Positions 42,640-55,493 of a stretch of 64,000 nucleotides of DNA are shown here, piece by piece (within the stretch, counting starts at the first letter, position 1; each line of letters begins with the position of its first letter). The DNA lies in assembly GCF_016482825.1 (NCBI RefSeq), contig NZ_JAEMNV010000004.1:62001-126000 (forward strand), read 5' to 3'. This stretch comes from Antrihabitans stalagmiti. GTDB taxonomy: Bacteria; Actinomycetota; Actinomycetes; Mycobacteriales; Mycobacteriaceae. Both the position numbers and the translations under genes were made by a program. Below the pieces are notes generated by a model. It was not told the origin of the DNA. It made no database searches and saw only the letters and a list, made by a program, of their open reading frames with translations.

Positions 42640-43863
42640 ATGACGGCGATTTCGTCCAATCGTGCAGTGTTCCTGCCCAGGTCAGGCGAGTCCTGGCGTG
42701 ATCCGTGGCCGATGTATGCCGCGCTTCGTGATACCGATCCCGTCCACCATGTGGTGCCCGACGAAGAACCCGATGACGACTACTACGTCCTTTCGCGGCA
42801 CGCGGATGTCTATGCGGCAGCACGCGATACAACGACGTTCTCCTCCGCGAAGGGCCTCACGACAACCTACGGCGAGCTGGAAAAAATTGGCCTGCAAGAT
42901 AATCCGCCGCTGGTGATGCTGGATCCACCGGACCACACGGCATTTCGGCGGTTGGTGTCGAAGGGGTTCACCCCGCGCCACGTCACCAGCGTCGAACCCG
43001 TGGTCAGGGAATTCGTCGTCGAACGCATCGAAGAACTGCGGTCGGCGGGCGAAGGCGATGTGGTCCGCGAGCTGTTCAAGCCGCTGCCGAGCATGGTCGT
43101 CGCCCACTATCTCGGTGTGCCGGAAAGCGATCGCGATCGGTTCGACGGCTGGACCGAAGCTATCGTTGCCGCCAATGCGCTCGGCGATCCGCTGCAGGCA
43201 GCGACTGCGGTGACCGAGCTGATGGGCTACTTCGCGCAGCTGATCGAACTCCGCCGTCGCGAGCCCGCCGACGACACGATCTCGCACCTGGTCGCCTCAG
43301 GGATGGGCGTCGACGGCGACATCGCGGGAATGCTGTCGATACTCGGGTTTGCGTTCACGATGGTAACCGGCGGCAACGACACCACAACCGGTTTGCTCGG
43401 CGGCGCAGTGCAGTTGCTGACCATCGACCTCGACCAACGTCGCCGTCTGATCGACGATCCCGCGACCATCCCCGATGCCGTCGAAGAATTGTTACGGCTC
43501 ACCGCACCTGTCCAGGGTCTGGCCCGGACCACGACCCGAGACGTCGACATCGACGGCTGCATCATTCCCGCGGGCCGAAAGACGTTGCTGCTCTATGGTT
43601 CTGCCAACCGTGATCCGCGTGAGTACGGACCCGATGCGGAGCGTCTGGATGTCGGGCGCAAACCATCGAAGATCATGACCTTCAGCCACGGTGCACATCA
43701 CTGCCTCGGCGCCGCGGCGGCCAGGTTGCAGGCACGTGTCGCCCTCGAAGAACTGCTCGCGCGCTGCCCCGACTTCACGGTCGACATCGATCGCGTCGTC
43801 TACGCCGACGGCAACTACGTGCGCAGGCCGGTCAGCGTGCCGTTCCAGGTGAGTGGCGTATGA
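42640..43863 (+). CDS. Cytochrome P450
   Basis: A 407-residue bacterial class I P450. The I-helix oxygen motif is AFTMVTGGNDTTTGLLGGAV near residue 243, the ExxR is VEELLRL, and the heme loop is MTFSHGAHHCLGAAAARLQA with the cysteine ligand near residue 355. It needs a ferredoxin and reductase from elsewhere and hydroxylates an unknown, probably lipophilic, substrate. ATG 42640 fits the usual N-terminal length; no clear ribosome site precedes it. Its stop overlaps the TetR start, so the regulator is co-translated. Confidence 0.94.
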   Translation: MTAISSNRAVFLPRSGESWRDPWPMYAALRDTDPVHHVVPDEEPDDDYYVLSRHADVYAAARDTTTFSSAKGLTTTYGELEKIGLQDNPPLVMLDPPDHTAFRRLVSKGFTPRHVTSVEPVVREFVVERIEELRSAGEGDVVRELFKPLPSMVVAHYLGVPESDRDRFDGWTEAIVAANALGDPLQAATAVTELMGYFAQLIELRRREPADDTISHLVASGMGVDGDIAGMLSILGFAFTMVTGGNDTTTGLLGGAVQLLTIDLDQRRRLIDDPATIPDAVEELLRLTAPVQGLARTTTRDVDIDGCIIPAGRKTLLLYGSANRDPREYGPDAERLDVGRKPSKIMTFSHGAHHCLGAAAARLQARVALEELLARCPDFTVDIDRVVYADGNYVRRPVSVPFQVSGV

Positions 43864-44423
43864 GCGACTGGCTCGGCACCGAACGCAACGACGTCGCGTC
43901 CGACCGCATCCTCGACGCGGCAGCCAAACTGTTCGTCGAGCGTGGTGTCGCGGCGTCGTCGATGGCTGACATCGCGCGGGCGTCGGGATGCTCGCGGGCG
44001 ACGCTGTATCGCTATTTCGACAGCCGCCGGACGCTGCAGGTTGCCTTCATGCAGCGCGAGACCCGGCGCATCGCCGGACGGATCGCACGCGAATTCAGCC
44101 TCGGCGGCGACCCGGGGGAGCAGATGGTGTCGGCGATCCTGGCCGCCGTGGAAGAGGTTCGGGCCGACCCGACCCTGATTGCGTGGTTCAGCACCGGTGA
44201 TTCCGGCGTCGCGAACGAACTGGCGCACTCGTCGGAAATGCTGGAGGTCCTTGCCGGCGCGATACTCGGCGAGGTCGGCTTGGCGGGGGAACGGGCGGCC
44301 AAGCTGGGTCGCTGGCTGCTTCGCGTCGTGCTGTCTCTCTTGACGGTTCCCGGCGCGAACGCCGACGACGAACGCGAGTTGCTCACCCTCTTCGTCGCGC
44401 CGCTCGTGCGCGACATCGTCTGA
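43860..44423 (+). CDS. TetR-family transcriptional regulator
   Basis: A 187-residue regulator. The N-terminal helix-turn-helix reads ASDRILDAAAKLFVERGVAA and SSMADIARASGCSRATLYRY with FDSRRTLQVAFM, the classic TetR pattern. The C-terminal ligand domain is helical. It overlaps the P450 gene by 4 bp (ATGA). The likely target is the P450/FadD divergent promoter, where the 16-bp tandem repeat lies. The ligand is unknown. Confidence 0.92.
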   Translation: MSDWLGTERNDVASDRILDAAAKLFVERGVAASSMADIARASGCSRATLYRYFDSRRTLQVAFMQRETRRIAGRIAREFSLGGDPGEQMVSAILAAVEEVRADPTLIAWFSTGDSGVANELAHSSEMLEVLAGAILGEVGLAGERAAKLGRWLLRVVLSLLTVPGANADDERELLTLFVAPLVRDIV

Positions 44424-44459
44424 CCGAACTCCGCTCGAAAAGATTTCTCGAAAACACCC

Positions 44460-44480
44460 TTGACCTTGACGTAGCGTCAA
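44460..44480 (+). promoter_or_regulatory. MerR-type promoter/operator upstream of tipA-like gene
   Basis: A -35-like TTGACC (44460-44465) is followed at once by a dyad TTGACG-TAG-CGTCAA (44466-44480). MerR-family activators bind such a dyad in an overlong spacer between -35 and -10 and twist the DNA to activate it. The site is 43 bp before the start codon, so autoregulation is expected. Confidence 0.75.
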
Positions 44481-44522
44481 CTTGCAAGCTTGTTCCATCG
44501 ACGAAATCGAAACGGAGGAGGA

Positions 44523-48514
<3,992 letters not shown>

Positions 48515-48531
<17 letters not shown>

Positions 48532-49057
48532 CATCCAACCGGTCCCGCGCGAGGTCGCGGTCCTGCAGGCCGTGCAATCCGGCATCGGTGGCAACCCGTC
48601 GGTCATCGCGGCTGCCCGCGGCATGTCGCATTTCGGCGAGCACGCACTCGGCTGGGTCGGGCTTGCCGCGATCGGCTGGGTCGCCGACAAACCTCGCCGC
48701 CGCCAGTGGGCAGGCGTCGCCGTCGGAGCGGTCGGTGCACACGCTGCGTCGATCGTCATCAAAAGGGTTGTCCGCAGACCGCGCCCGAACCATCCCAGCG
48801 TCGCCGTGAACGTCTCGACGCCGAGCAAGTTGAGCTTTCCGTCATCGCACGCCACGTCCACCACCGCGGCTGCTGTGCTGATGGGTCGCCTCACCGGGCT
48901 ACCCTTGCCAGCGTTGCTGGTTCCGCCGATGTTGCTGTCGCGGGTGGTGCTCGGCGTGCACTATCCGACCGATGTGCTCGCAGGCTCCGCACTGGGCGCG
49001 GCGTCGGCTGCGGCAGTTCTCGCTGCCGACAAGAAGTTTGGAGACAGACCCCGATGA
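48515..49057 (+). CDS. PAP2-family phosphatase, probable decaprenylphosphoryl-5-phosphoribose phosphatase
   Basis: A 180-residue membrane protein with the three PAP2 motifs: KRVVRRPRPNHP, FPSSHATSTTAAAVLMGRLT and SRVVLGVHYPTDVLAG. In M. tuberculosis the equivalent gene Rv3807c sits at the same place and is the proposed phosphatase for decaprenylphosphoryl-5-phosphoribose, giving decaprenylphosphoryl-ribose. That assignment rests on position and family. Start ATG 48515 is inside the end of glfT2, and the stop overlaps the ubiA start. Confidence 0.92.
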
Positions 49058-49980
49058 GCGAAGAGCCCACAGGCCACGATCTCGAAGAAGGCGTGACCAA
49101 GGGCCCGCCGAAGACGCTGGCAGGCGGCATCGTCAAAGCCGTCCGCCCGCGCCAGTGGGTCAAGAACGTCCTGGTGCTCGCCGCACCGCTCGCAGCGGGC
49201 TCGGCGACCCAACTCGACGTGCTCGGCCCCGTCGCCATCGCGTTCGTCGCGTTCTGCATGGCGGCGTCGGGCATCTACCTCGTCAACGACGCGCTCGACG
49301 TCGAGGCCGACCGCGCACACCCGACCAAACGTTTCCGCCCGATCGCCGCAGGTGTGCTTCCGGTCAATCTGGCGTATGCGATGTCGGCCGTACTGCTGGT
49401 CGGGTCGATCGGACTGTCGTTCGTCGCGAACTGGCATCTCGCCGTCGTGATGGCCGTCTACATCGTCGTCCAGCTGGCGTACTGCCTCGGCCTCAAGCAT
49501 CAGCACGTCATCGACATCTGCATCGTGTCCTCGGGGTTCCTGCTACGCGCCATCGCAGGTGGCGCTGCCGCGGACATCCCACTTTCCCAGTGGTTCCTGC
49601 TGATCATGGCGTTCGGCTCGCTGTTCATGGCTGCGGGCAAGCGTTACGCCGAAATTCAGATCGCGATCAACACGGGCGCCAAGATCAGGAAGTCGCTCGA
49701 GTCCTACACGCCGACCTACCTGCGTTTCGTGTGGACGCTCGCGGCGACCGCTGTCGTCGTGTTCTACGGTCTGTGGGCCTTCGAGCAGGACCGTCTGATG
49801 GACACCAACTGGTTCGCAATTTCGATGGTTCCGTTTACCATCGCTATTTTGCGTTACGCGGTCGACGTCGATGGGGGCGAGGCCGGCGAACCCGAGGAGA
49901 TCGCACTGGGCGACCGCGTCCTGCAGCTCCTCGCGATTGCTTGGATCGGAGTGGTTGGTGTCGCTGTCTACCTCGTCTGA
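49054..49980 (+). CDS. ubiA: Decaprenyl-phosphate phosphoribosyltransferase (UbiA family)
   Basis: A 308-residue membrane protein of about nine helices. It joins 5-phosphoribosyl diphosphate to decaprenyl phosphate, the first committed step to the arabinose donor DPA. The active-site aspartate motifs are NDALDVEADRAHPTKRFRPI near residue 75 and KRYAEIQIAINTGAKIRKSL near 195. The leader PRQWVKNVLVLAAPLA is typical of the Rv3806c group. ATG 49054 overlaps the PAP2 stop; the aftB start lies inside its final codons. Confidence 0.95.
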   Translation: MSEEPTGHDLEEGVTKGPPKTLAGGIVKAVRPRQWVKNVLVLAAPLAAGSATQLDVLGPVAIAFVAFCMAASGIYLVNDALDVEADRAHPTKRFRPIAAGVLPVNLAYAMSAVLLVGSIGLSFVANWHLAVVMAVYIVVQLAYCLGLKHQHVIDICIVSSGFLLRAIAGGAAADIPLSQWFLLIMAFGSLFMAAGKRYAEIQIAINTGAKIRKSLESYTPTYLRFVWTLAATAVVVFYGLWAFEQDRLMDTNWFAISMVPFTIAILRYAVDVDGGEAGEPEEIALGDRVLQLLAIAWIGVVGVAVYLV

Positions 49981-51964
49981 CGACGTGTCGGAAGCAGGCA
50001 CGACGCGTAGGCACAGTCGCCGCGCGGACCGTCGCACAGTCGGCGATACGGCAGCAGCCGACAACGGGTCGGTCGGCGCGAAGGCCAGACGCAGCACACT
50101 GACCCGCGGAGTCTTCTACGCAGGCATCGTTGTCACAGGCCTTATCTTCCTGACCGGCGCTTGGCAGCGCCGCTGGATCGCCGACGACGGATTGATCGTG
50201 CTGCGTACGGTCCGCAATCTGCTCGCAGGAAACGGACCCGTCTTCAACGCGGGCGAGCGAGTCGAGACCAACACGAGTGCCGCGTGGACCTACATCGTCT
50301 ACGCCTTCAGCTGGCTGTCCGATGCGAGGCTCGAGTACGTCGTCCTGACGATCTCGCTGACGCTGTCGGTGGCTGCGATCGTGCTTGCGATGCTCGGCGC
50401 GGGTCGGCTGTGGGGTCGCTCGGGAATCGGTTCGGGTTCTGCACTTCTGCTCCCCGCGGGCGCACTCGTCTACATCGCGGTGCCGCCCGCTCGTGACTAC
50501 GCATCCTCGGGGCTGGAAAGCTGCCTCGTCATCTTCTGGCTTGCGCTGCTGTGGGTGCTGCTGCTGCGCTGGGCAACCGCAGATCGGCCGAGCCTGACGT
50601 CGATTCTCGTCGTGTCGTTCGTGGCCGGGCTCGGTCCGCTGGTTCGGCCCGAGATGGTGCTCGTGTCCGTCCTGGTGCTTGCGCTGGTGTTCCTCGCGCC
50701 ACAGCGGAAGTGGACCGTCCGCGCCGCCATGGTCGCTGTCGCAGGCATTCTGCCGGTTGGCTACCAGATCTGGCGGATGGGCTACTACGCGCTGCCCTAT
50801 CCGAACACTGCCGTCGCGAAGGACGCCGCAGGGGCCAAGTGGGGCCAGGGCTTCGCCTACCTCTGGAACCTCGCGGGTCCGTATGTGTTGTGGCTGCCGT
50901 TGGCGATCCTGCTCGTCGGCGCGATCGTGCTTGCCAGGCTGACTACTGCGAAAGCTGCAACGCAGCCCAAGGCCAAGGATCGCTCCCCTCGCGCTGTGTG
51001 GACGCGAGTGCAGGCCGAGCTGCGGTCACCGAGGTTCGTGGTCGGCCTGTTCCTGTTCAGCGGGTTGCTCCTCACCGTGTACGCGTTGCGCGTCGGTGGC
51101 GACTTCATGCACGGCCGCATGCTGCTGCCGCAGCTGTTCATCTTCCTGCTCCCCGTCGCCGTCGTTCCGGTACCCGTGCCGACCGCATTTCGGGCGTCCG
51201 CGGACACGAGGTCCGGCAATATGGCGATCTTCGGGGTCGCCGTCGTCGTCTGGCTGTCGACGGTCGTCTGGGCGAGCCTGGTTGCCTTCACGGGCGGATC
51301 CGCGGCCGGCACCACGATCGGCAAGTCCGGAATTGTCGACGAGCGGGCGTTCTACGCCCTCAATACCGGCCATGAACATCCGATCCGGGCTTCGGACTAC
51401 CTCGACTACCCGCGAATGCGCGCGATGATCAGGACGATCGACGACAACCCCAACGGCGGTCTGCTGATCAATACCCCGTCGTTTATGTACTGGGATCTGG
51501 TGCCACCACCCGAACCGATTCCGCCGGGCGGTGCCGGCCACACCGTGTACTTCCTGAACCTGGGCATGACGAGCATGAACGTCGGCCTTGACGTCCGTGT
51601 GCTCGACCAGATGGGGCTTGCCTATCCGTTGGCTGCGCATACCGATCGACTCGAGGACGGCCGAATCGGGCACGACAAGAACCTGTATGCCGACTGGGTG
51701 ATCGCCGACCTTGCGATGGTCGACATGCATCCGTGGATGCCTGCCTACTTCGACGAGGAGTGGGTCGACGAGGCTCAGGTCGCCGTCATGTGTCCGGAGA
51801 CCCAGGCGCTGATCACGTCGTACCGATCGGAGCTGACCTTCGACCGCTGGAAGCAGAATTTCAAGCGTGCACTCGAGTTCGCGGACTACCGGATCGACAG
51901 GGTGCCGAAATACGAGATCCAACGGTGCCATCTGACCCCACCGGTTGCTACGAATGGAAACTGA
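49958..51964 (+). CDS. aftB: Terminal arabinofuranosyltransferase AftB
   Basis: A 668-residue GT-C-type membrane enzyme that adds the terminal beta(1-2) arabinofuranose residues to arabinan from decaprenyl-phospho-arabinose. The N-terminal signature WQRRWIADDGLIVLRTVRNL with the conserved Asp pair sits after the first helix, followed by GPVFNAGERVETNTSAAWTY. About ten helices and an extracellular C-terminal domain of 230 residues follow. GTG 49958 is chosen because GGAG lies six bases upstream; GTG 49985 is an alternative. It overlaps ubiA by 23 bp and ends the coupled set. Confidence 0.95.
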   Translation: MSLSTSSDDVSEAGTTRRHSRRADRRTVGDTAAADNGSVGAKARRSTLTRGVFYAGIVVTGLIFLTGAWQRRWIADDGLIVLRTVRNLLAGNGPVFNAGERVETNTSAAWTYIVYAFSWLSDARLEYVVLTISLTLSVAAIVLAMLGAGRLWGRSGIGSGSALLLPAGALVYIAVPPARDYASSGLESCLVIFWLALLWVLLLRWATADRPSLTSILVVSFVAGLGPLVRPEMVLVSVLVLALVFLAPQRKWTVRAAMVAVAGILPVGYQIWRMGYYALPYPNTAVAKDAAGAKWGQGFAYLWNLAGPYVLWLPLAILLVGAIVLARLTTAKAATQPKAKDRSPRAVWTRVQAELRSPRFVVGLFLFSGLLLTVYALRVGGDFMHGRMLLPQLFIFLLPVAVVPVPVPTAFRASADTRSGNMAIFGVAVVVWLSTVVWASLVAFTGGSAAGTTIGKSGIVDERAFYALNTGHEHPIRASDYLDYPRMRAMIRTIDDNPNGGLLINTPSFMYWDLVPPPEPIPPGGAGHTVYFLNLGMTSMNVGLDVRVLDQMGLAYPLAAHTDRLEDGRIGHDKNLYADWVIADLAMVDMHPWMPAYFDEEWVDEAQVAVMCPETQALITSYRSELTFDRWKQNFKRALEFADYRIDRVPKYEIQRCHLTPPVATNGN

Positions 51965-52076
51965 TGGAACTGTCATCACGGGATTTATCTCCGAGGCGCA
52001 GCGGTTCGGTATCGTTCGCGGTACTTTGAGTCTCGGTTCGATAACGCATGATGTCTTTTCGACGATGTACCTAAAA

Positions 52077-52097
52077 GATGTTGCCAGACGCAACATC
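52077..52097 (+). terminator. Hairpin after aftB
   Basis: GATGTTG (52077-52083) pairs with CAACATC (52091-52097) around a 7-base loop, 112 bp after the aftB stop. It could end the glf-aftB transcript weakly or lie in the leader of the antigen-85 gene; no T-run follows. Confidence 0.4.
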
Positions 52098-52156
52098 AGT
52101 CACTCTGGCACCGGGGGCCACACGGGCTGATGTGAATCTCCCGGCACGAAGAACTT

Positions 52157-52176
52157 CGCGACCTCAGTTGGTCGCG
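52157..52176 (+). promoter_or_regulatory. Leader hairpin before first antigen-85 gene
   Basis: CGCGACC (52157-52163) and GGTCGCG (52170-52176) form a perfect 7-bp stem with a 6-base loop, ending about 20 bp before the antigen-85 ATG and just upstream of its ribosome site. It may stabilise or control this message. The remaining part of the 233-bp gap shows no other clear element. Confidence 0.45.
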
Positions 52177-52197
52177 TGAATTGAAAGGGCGAAGTAG

Positions 52198-53271
52198 ATG
52201 CGAGTATTCGCACACCGCACCAGGGAGCCCGGCGCCCGCCGGACTTCTCGATCATGGTTGAGGCGGTCCGCCGCGGCACTGTCGCTGGCCCTCCTGTCAC
52301 CGCTCGCCGTGGCCGTGGTCGGTACGACCGCCCCAACTGCGCAAGCTGCGTTCAATCCGTCGGGCATCGACTTCTGGGTCGACTCCTCGATGGGACCGAT
52401 CAAGTCGCGGATTTTCCGCGCCAACGACGGCAACACCAACCGCGTGGTGTACGCCCTCGACGGCCTGCGCGCGCGTGACGACCTCAACGGCTGGGAGATC
52501 GACACCAACGTCGTCGTCGAGCTGCAGAAGTGGAACATCAACGTCGTCATGCCCGTCGGCGGCCAGAACAGCTTCTACTCCGACTGGATTGCACCGAGCA
52601 ACTTCTTCGGTATCGGCACCGGATCGTCGTCCGGCTCCGCAACCGGATCCTCGGGAGCAGTCGGCCAGCGCAACACCTACATGTGGGAAACCTTCCTCAC
52701 GCAGAACCTCCGCTTCGCTCTGCGCGACCGGCTCGGCTTCAATCCGAACCGTAACGGCGTCTTCGGTCTCTCCATGGGTGGCAGTGCGGCCCTGACGTTG
52801 GCTGCCTACCACCCGGACCAGTTCTCGTACGCAGGATCGTTCTCCGGCTACCTGAACGTGTCTGCCCCCGGCATGAAGGAAGCGATGCGCCTCGCGTTCC
52901 TCACCCAGAACGGGTTCAACATCGACGCGATGTGGGGTCCGCCGTGGGATCCGCGGTGGTTGCGTAACGACCCGTTCGTGTTCGCACCGCGCCTCAAGGC
53001 TCAGAACACGCGCCTCTACATTGCGGCAGGCAGCGGCATTCCCGGCGTCTACGATCAGCCGCGGTCGTTCGTCGATCTGTACAACACCGCCAACGGCATG
53101 GGCTTGGAAGCAATCTCCCTGGCCAACACCAAGGCGTTCCAGCTCCGTATGGCATCCCTCGGCTACGGAAACGTCGTCTACGACTTCCCGCCGGTTGGTA
53201 CCCACAGCTGGCCGTGGTGGGCGGACAACGTCTACCGCATGATTCCGGACCTCAGCAACTACATCGGCTGA
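52198..53271 (+). CDS. Antigen 85 family mycolyltransferase (first of three)
   Basis: A 357-residue secreted alpha/beta hydrolase that moves mycolic acids from trehalose monomycolate to arabinogalactan or another trehalose. The signal peptide ends near PTAQAAFNP (about residue 51). The nucleophile elbow GLSMGGSAAL has Ser192; MWGPPWDPRWLRNDPF and GTHSWPWWADN supply the later catalytic region including the histidine. A Ser/Gly-rich insertion (TGSSSGSATGSSGAVG, about 141-156) before the WETFLT block is absent from the next paralogue. ATG 52198 follows an AAAGGG-containing leader. A strong terminator follows. Confidence 0.96.
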   Translation: MRVFAHRTREPGARRTSRSWLRRSAAALSLALLSPLAVAVVGTTAPTAQAAFNPSGIDFWVDSSMGPIKSRIFRANDGNTNRVVYALDGLRARDDLNGWEIDTNVVVELQKWNINVVMPVGGQNSFYSDWIAPSNFFGIGTGSSSGSATGSSGAVGQRNTYMWETFLTQNLRFALRDRLGFNPNRNGVFGLSMGGSAALTLAAYHPDQFSYAGSFSGYLNVSAPGMKEAMRLAFLTQNGFNIDAMWGPPWDPRWLRNDPFVFAPRLKAQNTRLYIAAGSGIPGVYDQPRSFVDLYNTANGMGLEAISLANTKAFQLRMASLGYGNVVYDFPPVGTHSWPWWADNVYRMIPDLSNYIG

Positions 53272-53292
53272 TACCGACCCGGTAAGCGATTA

Positions 53293-53328
53293 CGAAACCG
53301 GCCCTGCCACTCGGCAGGGCCGGTTTCG
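53293..53328 (+). terminator. Strong hairpin terminator after first antigen-85 gene
   Basis: CGAAACCGGCCCTGCC (53293-53308) and GGCAGGGCCGGTTTCG (53313-53328) are perfectly complementary over 16 bp with an ACTC loop, followed by TTG. It lies 21 bp after the stop codon, so the first antigen-85 gene is likely its own unit. Confidence 0.88.
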
Positions 53329-53606
53329 TTGTGTCCGGCCACCTCAGGTCATGGTTATCAAGTCGTGACCGAAAGTGGTTGTCGCAACACGGGAAGGACA
53401 AGCTAGGGTCACCAACCAATAACGGACAAATGCGTCTGGATCGCCGGGGGCTCGGTTGCCTCGGCGGGCAATGTCGAATATTGTCACCGAGCGAGTGTGA
53501 CCGGAACGTTATTGCACTACCCGCCTGCGTAATGGCGGTCGTGTCCGTTTGAAGTTGGTAGAGCCGCCCTGGCGGACACCGCAGTAGCAGAAAGAGAGCT
53601 CTATTC
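53329..53606 (+). promoter_or_regulatory. Upstream region of second antigen-85 gene with several dyads
   Basis: Between the terminator and the ATG at 53607 there is no gene. GTCAC/GTGAC (53484-53488 approx. and 53497-53501) form a short dyad, and GTGTCCG (53541-53547) and CGGACAC (53573-53579) form a 7-bp inverted repeat that ends 27 bp before the start codon. The region should hold the promoter; which dyad is functional is not shown. Confidence 0.4.
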
Positions 53607-54632
53607 ATGCGTCTTGGCAACGCGACGTCGTCCGGAAGTCGGGGCGTTTCCCGCAGTTGGAAACAGCGGGTCCTCGGCCTGACTGCCGCAGCGCTCGTGC
53701 TGCCGGTGTCGGCCGGTATCGCCGGTGGCGTCGCCACCGCGTCGCCGATCCATGGCGCACCGGTTCTCAGCGCGCCCTCGGGCGGCTTCGAAGAACTGAT
53801 CGTCCCGTCGGGCATGGGCCCGATCAAGGTGCAGGTCCAGTGGGCCGCCCGCGGCGGCAACGCGGCGCTCTACCTGCTCGACGGACTCCGCGCTCGCAAC
53901 GACCGCAACGCCTGGTCGTTCGAGACGAACGCACTGCAGCAGTTCGCGGGCGACAACGTCACCCTCGTCATGCCCGTCGGTGGCCAGTCGAGCTTCTACA
54001 GCGACTGGTACGCGCCCAGCAACTTCAACGGGCAGAAGACGACCTACAAGTGGGAGACGTTCCTCACCAAGGAACTTCCCGCATTCCTCGCCAACTACGG
54101 CGTCTCGCCGACCAACAACGCGATCGCCGGCCTTTCGATGGGTGGCAGTGCAGCGCTGACCCTCGCCGCGTACCACCGCGATCAGTTCAAGGCGGCTGCC
54201 GCGTACTCCGGCTACCTGAACATCTCGGCACCGGGTATGCGTGAAGCGATTCGCATCGCGATGCTCGACGCAGGTCGTTTCAACGTCGACTCCATGTGGG
54301 GTCCGCCGTGGAGCCCGAACTGGCTGCGTAACGACCCGTTCGTTTTCGCACCGAAGCTCAAGGGCCTCCCGCTCTACATCTCCGCTGCAAGCGGTCTCCC
54401 GGGTCCCTACGACCGTCCGACATCCGCGCTCGGCGTCTACAACACGGCCAACGGCATGGCGCTCGAAGCGCTCGCACTCGTGAACACCCGCGCCTTCCAG
54501 ATCCGTCTCGCGACGCTCGGTGTCCCGGCCCGCTTCGAATTCCCTGCTGCTGGCACGCACTCATGGAAGTACTGGGAAGCGGAGCTGTTCAAGTCCCGCG
54601 ACATGTTCCTGGACGTTCTCAACGCACGCTGA
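53607..54632 (+). CDS. Antigen 85 family mycolyltransferase (second of three)
   Basis: A 341-residue secreted mycolyltransferase. The signal peptide ends near GGVATASPIHG (about residue 46). Ser177 lies in AGLSMGGSAALTLAAYH, and MWGPPWSPNWLRNDPFVFAP and AGTHSWKYWEAEL complete the antigen-85 pattern. It lacks the Ser/Gly insertion of the first paralogue and is the compact form. ATG 53607 follows AAAGAGAGC. Its own terminator follows, so it is probably a separate transcript. Substrate overlap with its neighbours is expected. Confidence 0.96.
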   Translation: MRLGNATSSGSRGVSRSWKQRVLGLTAAALVLPVSAGIAGGVATASPIHGAPVLSAPSGGFEELIVPSGMGPIKVQVQWAARGGNAALYLLDGLRARNDRNAWSFETNALQQFAGDNVTLVMPVGGQSSFYSDWYAPSNFNGQKTTYKWETFLTKELPAFLANYGVSPTNNAIAGLSMGGSAALTLAAYHRDQFKAAAAYSGYLNISAPGMREAIRIAMLDAGRFNVDSMWGPPWSPNWLRNDPFVFAPKLKGLPLYISAASGLPGPYDRPTSALGVYNTANGMALEALALVNTRAFQIRLATLGVPARFEFPAAGTHSWKYWEAELFKSRDMFLDVLNAR

Positions 54633-54656
54633 CCGAAACGGTCGAACCGAACGCCG

Positions 54657-54695
54657 AACCGCCCCGCGCAATCTCGACGATTGCGCGGGGCGGTT
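54657..54695 (+). terminator. Strong hairpin terminator after second antigen-85 gene
   Basis: AACCGCCCCGCGCAAT (54657-54672) and ATTGCGCGGGGCGGTT (54680-54695) pair perfectly over 16 bp around CTCGACG, followed by GTTTG. It lies 24 bp after the stop and also ahead of the convergent secreted-protein gene. Confidence 0.88.
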
Positions 54696-54711
54696 GTTTG
54701 TGTCGGGGGTG

Positions 54712-55278
54712 TCAGCTCACGACGAAGGCAAGCAACAGTGGCGAGATTGCTGGATCACGCCACCAGGAAAGCCCGAACCAGACACCGGGTGAGACTTCCC
54801 GAATCTCGTCGAGGAGTGGCGGCGTCGGTGAGGGTGCGTAGTTCAGTATCCAGGCCGGTTCGTTATCCACCTTCGAGGTTCCGAGGTAGACGTCTGCGAC
54901 CCAGCCTTCGATGCCGGCACCGGTGATGCGGTTCTGCAGGTGCCCGCCGTTGCTTCCGGTGTAGAACGTCTTGCCGATCCACAGTGGCGGTGCCATTGCG
55001 GCCATGATTGCCGGCCGAGTGACCCAACCACTCGTTACGCCGCGGGGTGTGGAACCGGCGGCAGCGGACACGTAGATCTCGTCCTGCTGCTCGACGCTGC
55101 ATTTGAACCGCAGTGCGTCGATGGTGGCAGCGCGGTCGTCGGGATACACCGCACAGCCGTTGCCGTAGTCGGTCGGTTCCGCGCTCGCATTGCCGACCGC
55201 TGTGAACGGGGCAAGCGCCACAACGGTTCCGAGCGCAAACGCAAGACTTCGAAATCGGTATCTTGGCTGTTTGGTCAT
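54712..55278 (-). CDS. Secreted protein of unknown function between antigen-85 genes
   Basis: From the ATG at 55278 the 188-residue product has a signal peptide (FRSLAFALGTVVALAPFTAV, then GNASAEP, cleavage near residue 33). The mature part has two cysteines (GNGCAVYP, RFKCSVEQQD). Its C-terminal half reads PPLWIGKTFYTGSNGGHLQN, then NEPAWILNYAPSP and LDEIREVSPGVWFGLSWW, a beta-rich pattern that loosely recalls GXWXG/DUF4334-type folds. I do not assign a family. It is the only minus-strand gene in the envelope cluster. Further in-frame codons exist upstream to 55368 but would bury the signal peptide. Confidence 0.6.
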   Translation of the reverse strand: MTKQPRYRFRSLAFALGTVVALAPFTAVGNASAEPTDYGNGCAVYPDDRAATIDALRFKCSVEQQDEIYVSAAAGSTPRGVTSGWVTRPAIMAAMAPPLWIGKTFYTGSNGGHLQNRITGAGIEGWVADVYLGTSKVDNEPAWILNYAPSPTPPLLDEIREVSPGVWFGLSWWRDPAISPLLLAFVVS

Positions 55279-55493
55279 GTCCTTCGTATCGTTACCGAGA
55301 CGAACTTTGTCACTACCTATTACGCTCGATGTGGTCCGAGCCACAGTTTCATGCACCAATTGCAACATCCGTCACATTGGAAACTACCCGTCCCCTGCGC
55401 GTCGTCCCCGGAATGGCCTCTTTCGGCGTGTAGAACAGAGCTTGCATGCGGGTGCCGAAGGGTGCCCATTGGACGGAAAGTGAGGCCACGCCG

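Noticed and set aside
53601-54560. Minus-strand open frame opposite the second antigen-85 gene
   Set aside because: It has no motif and the plus strand encodes an intact mycolyltransferase.
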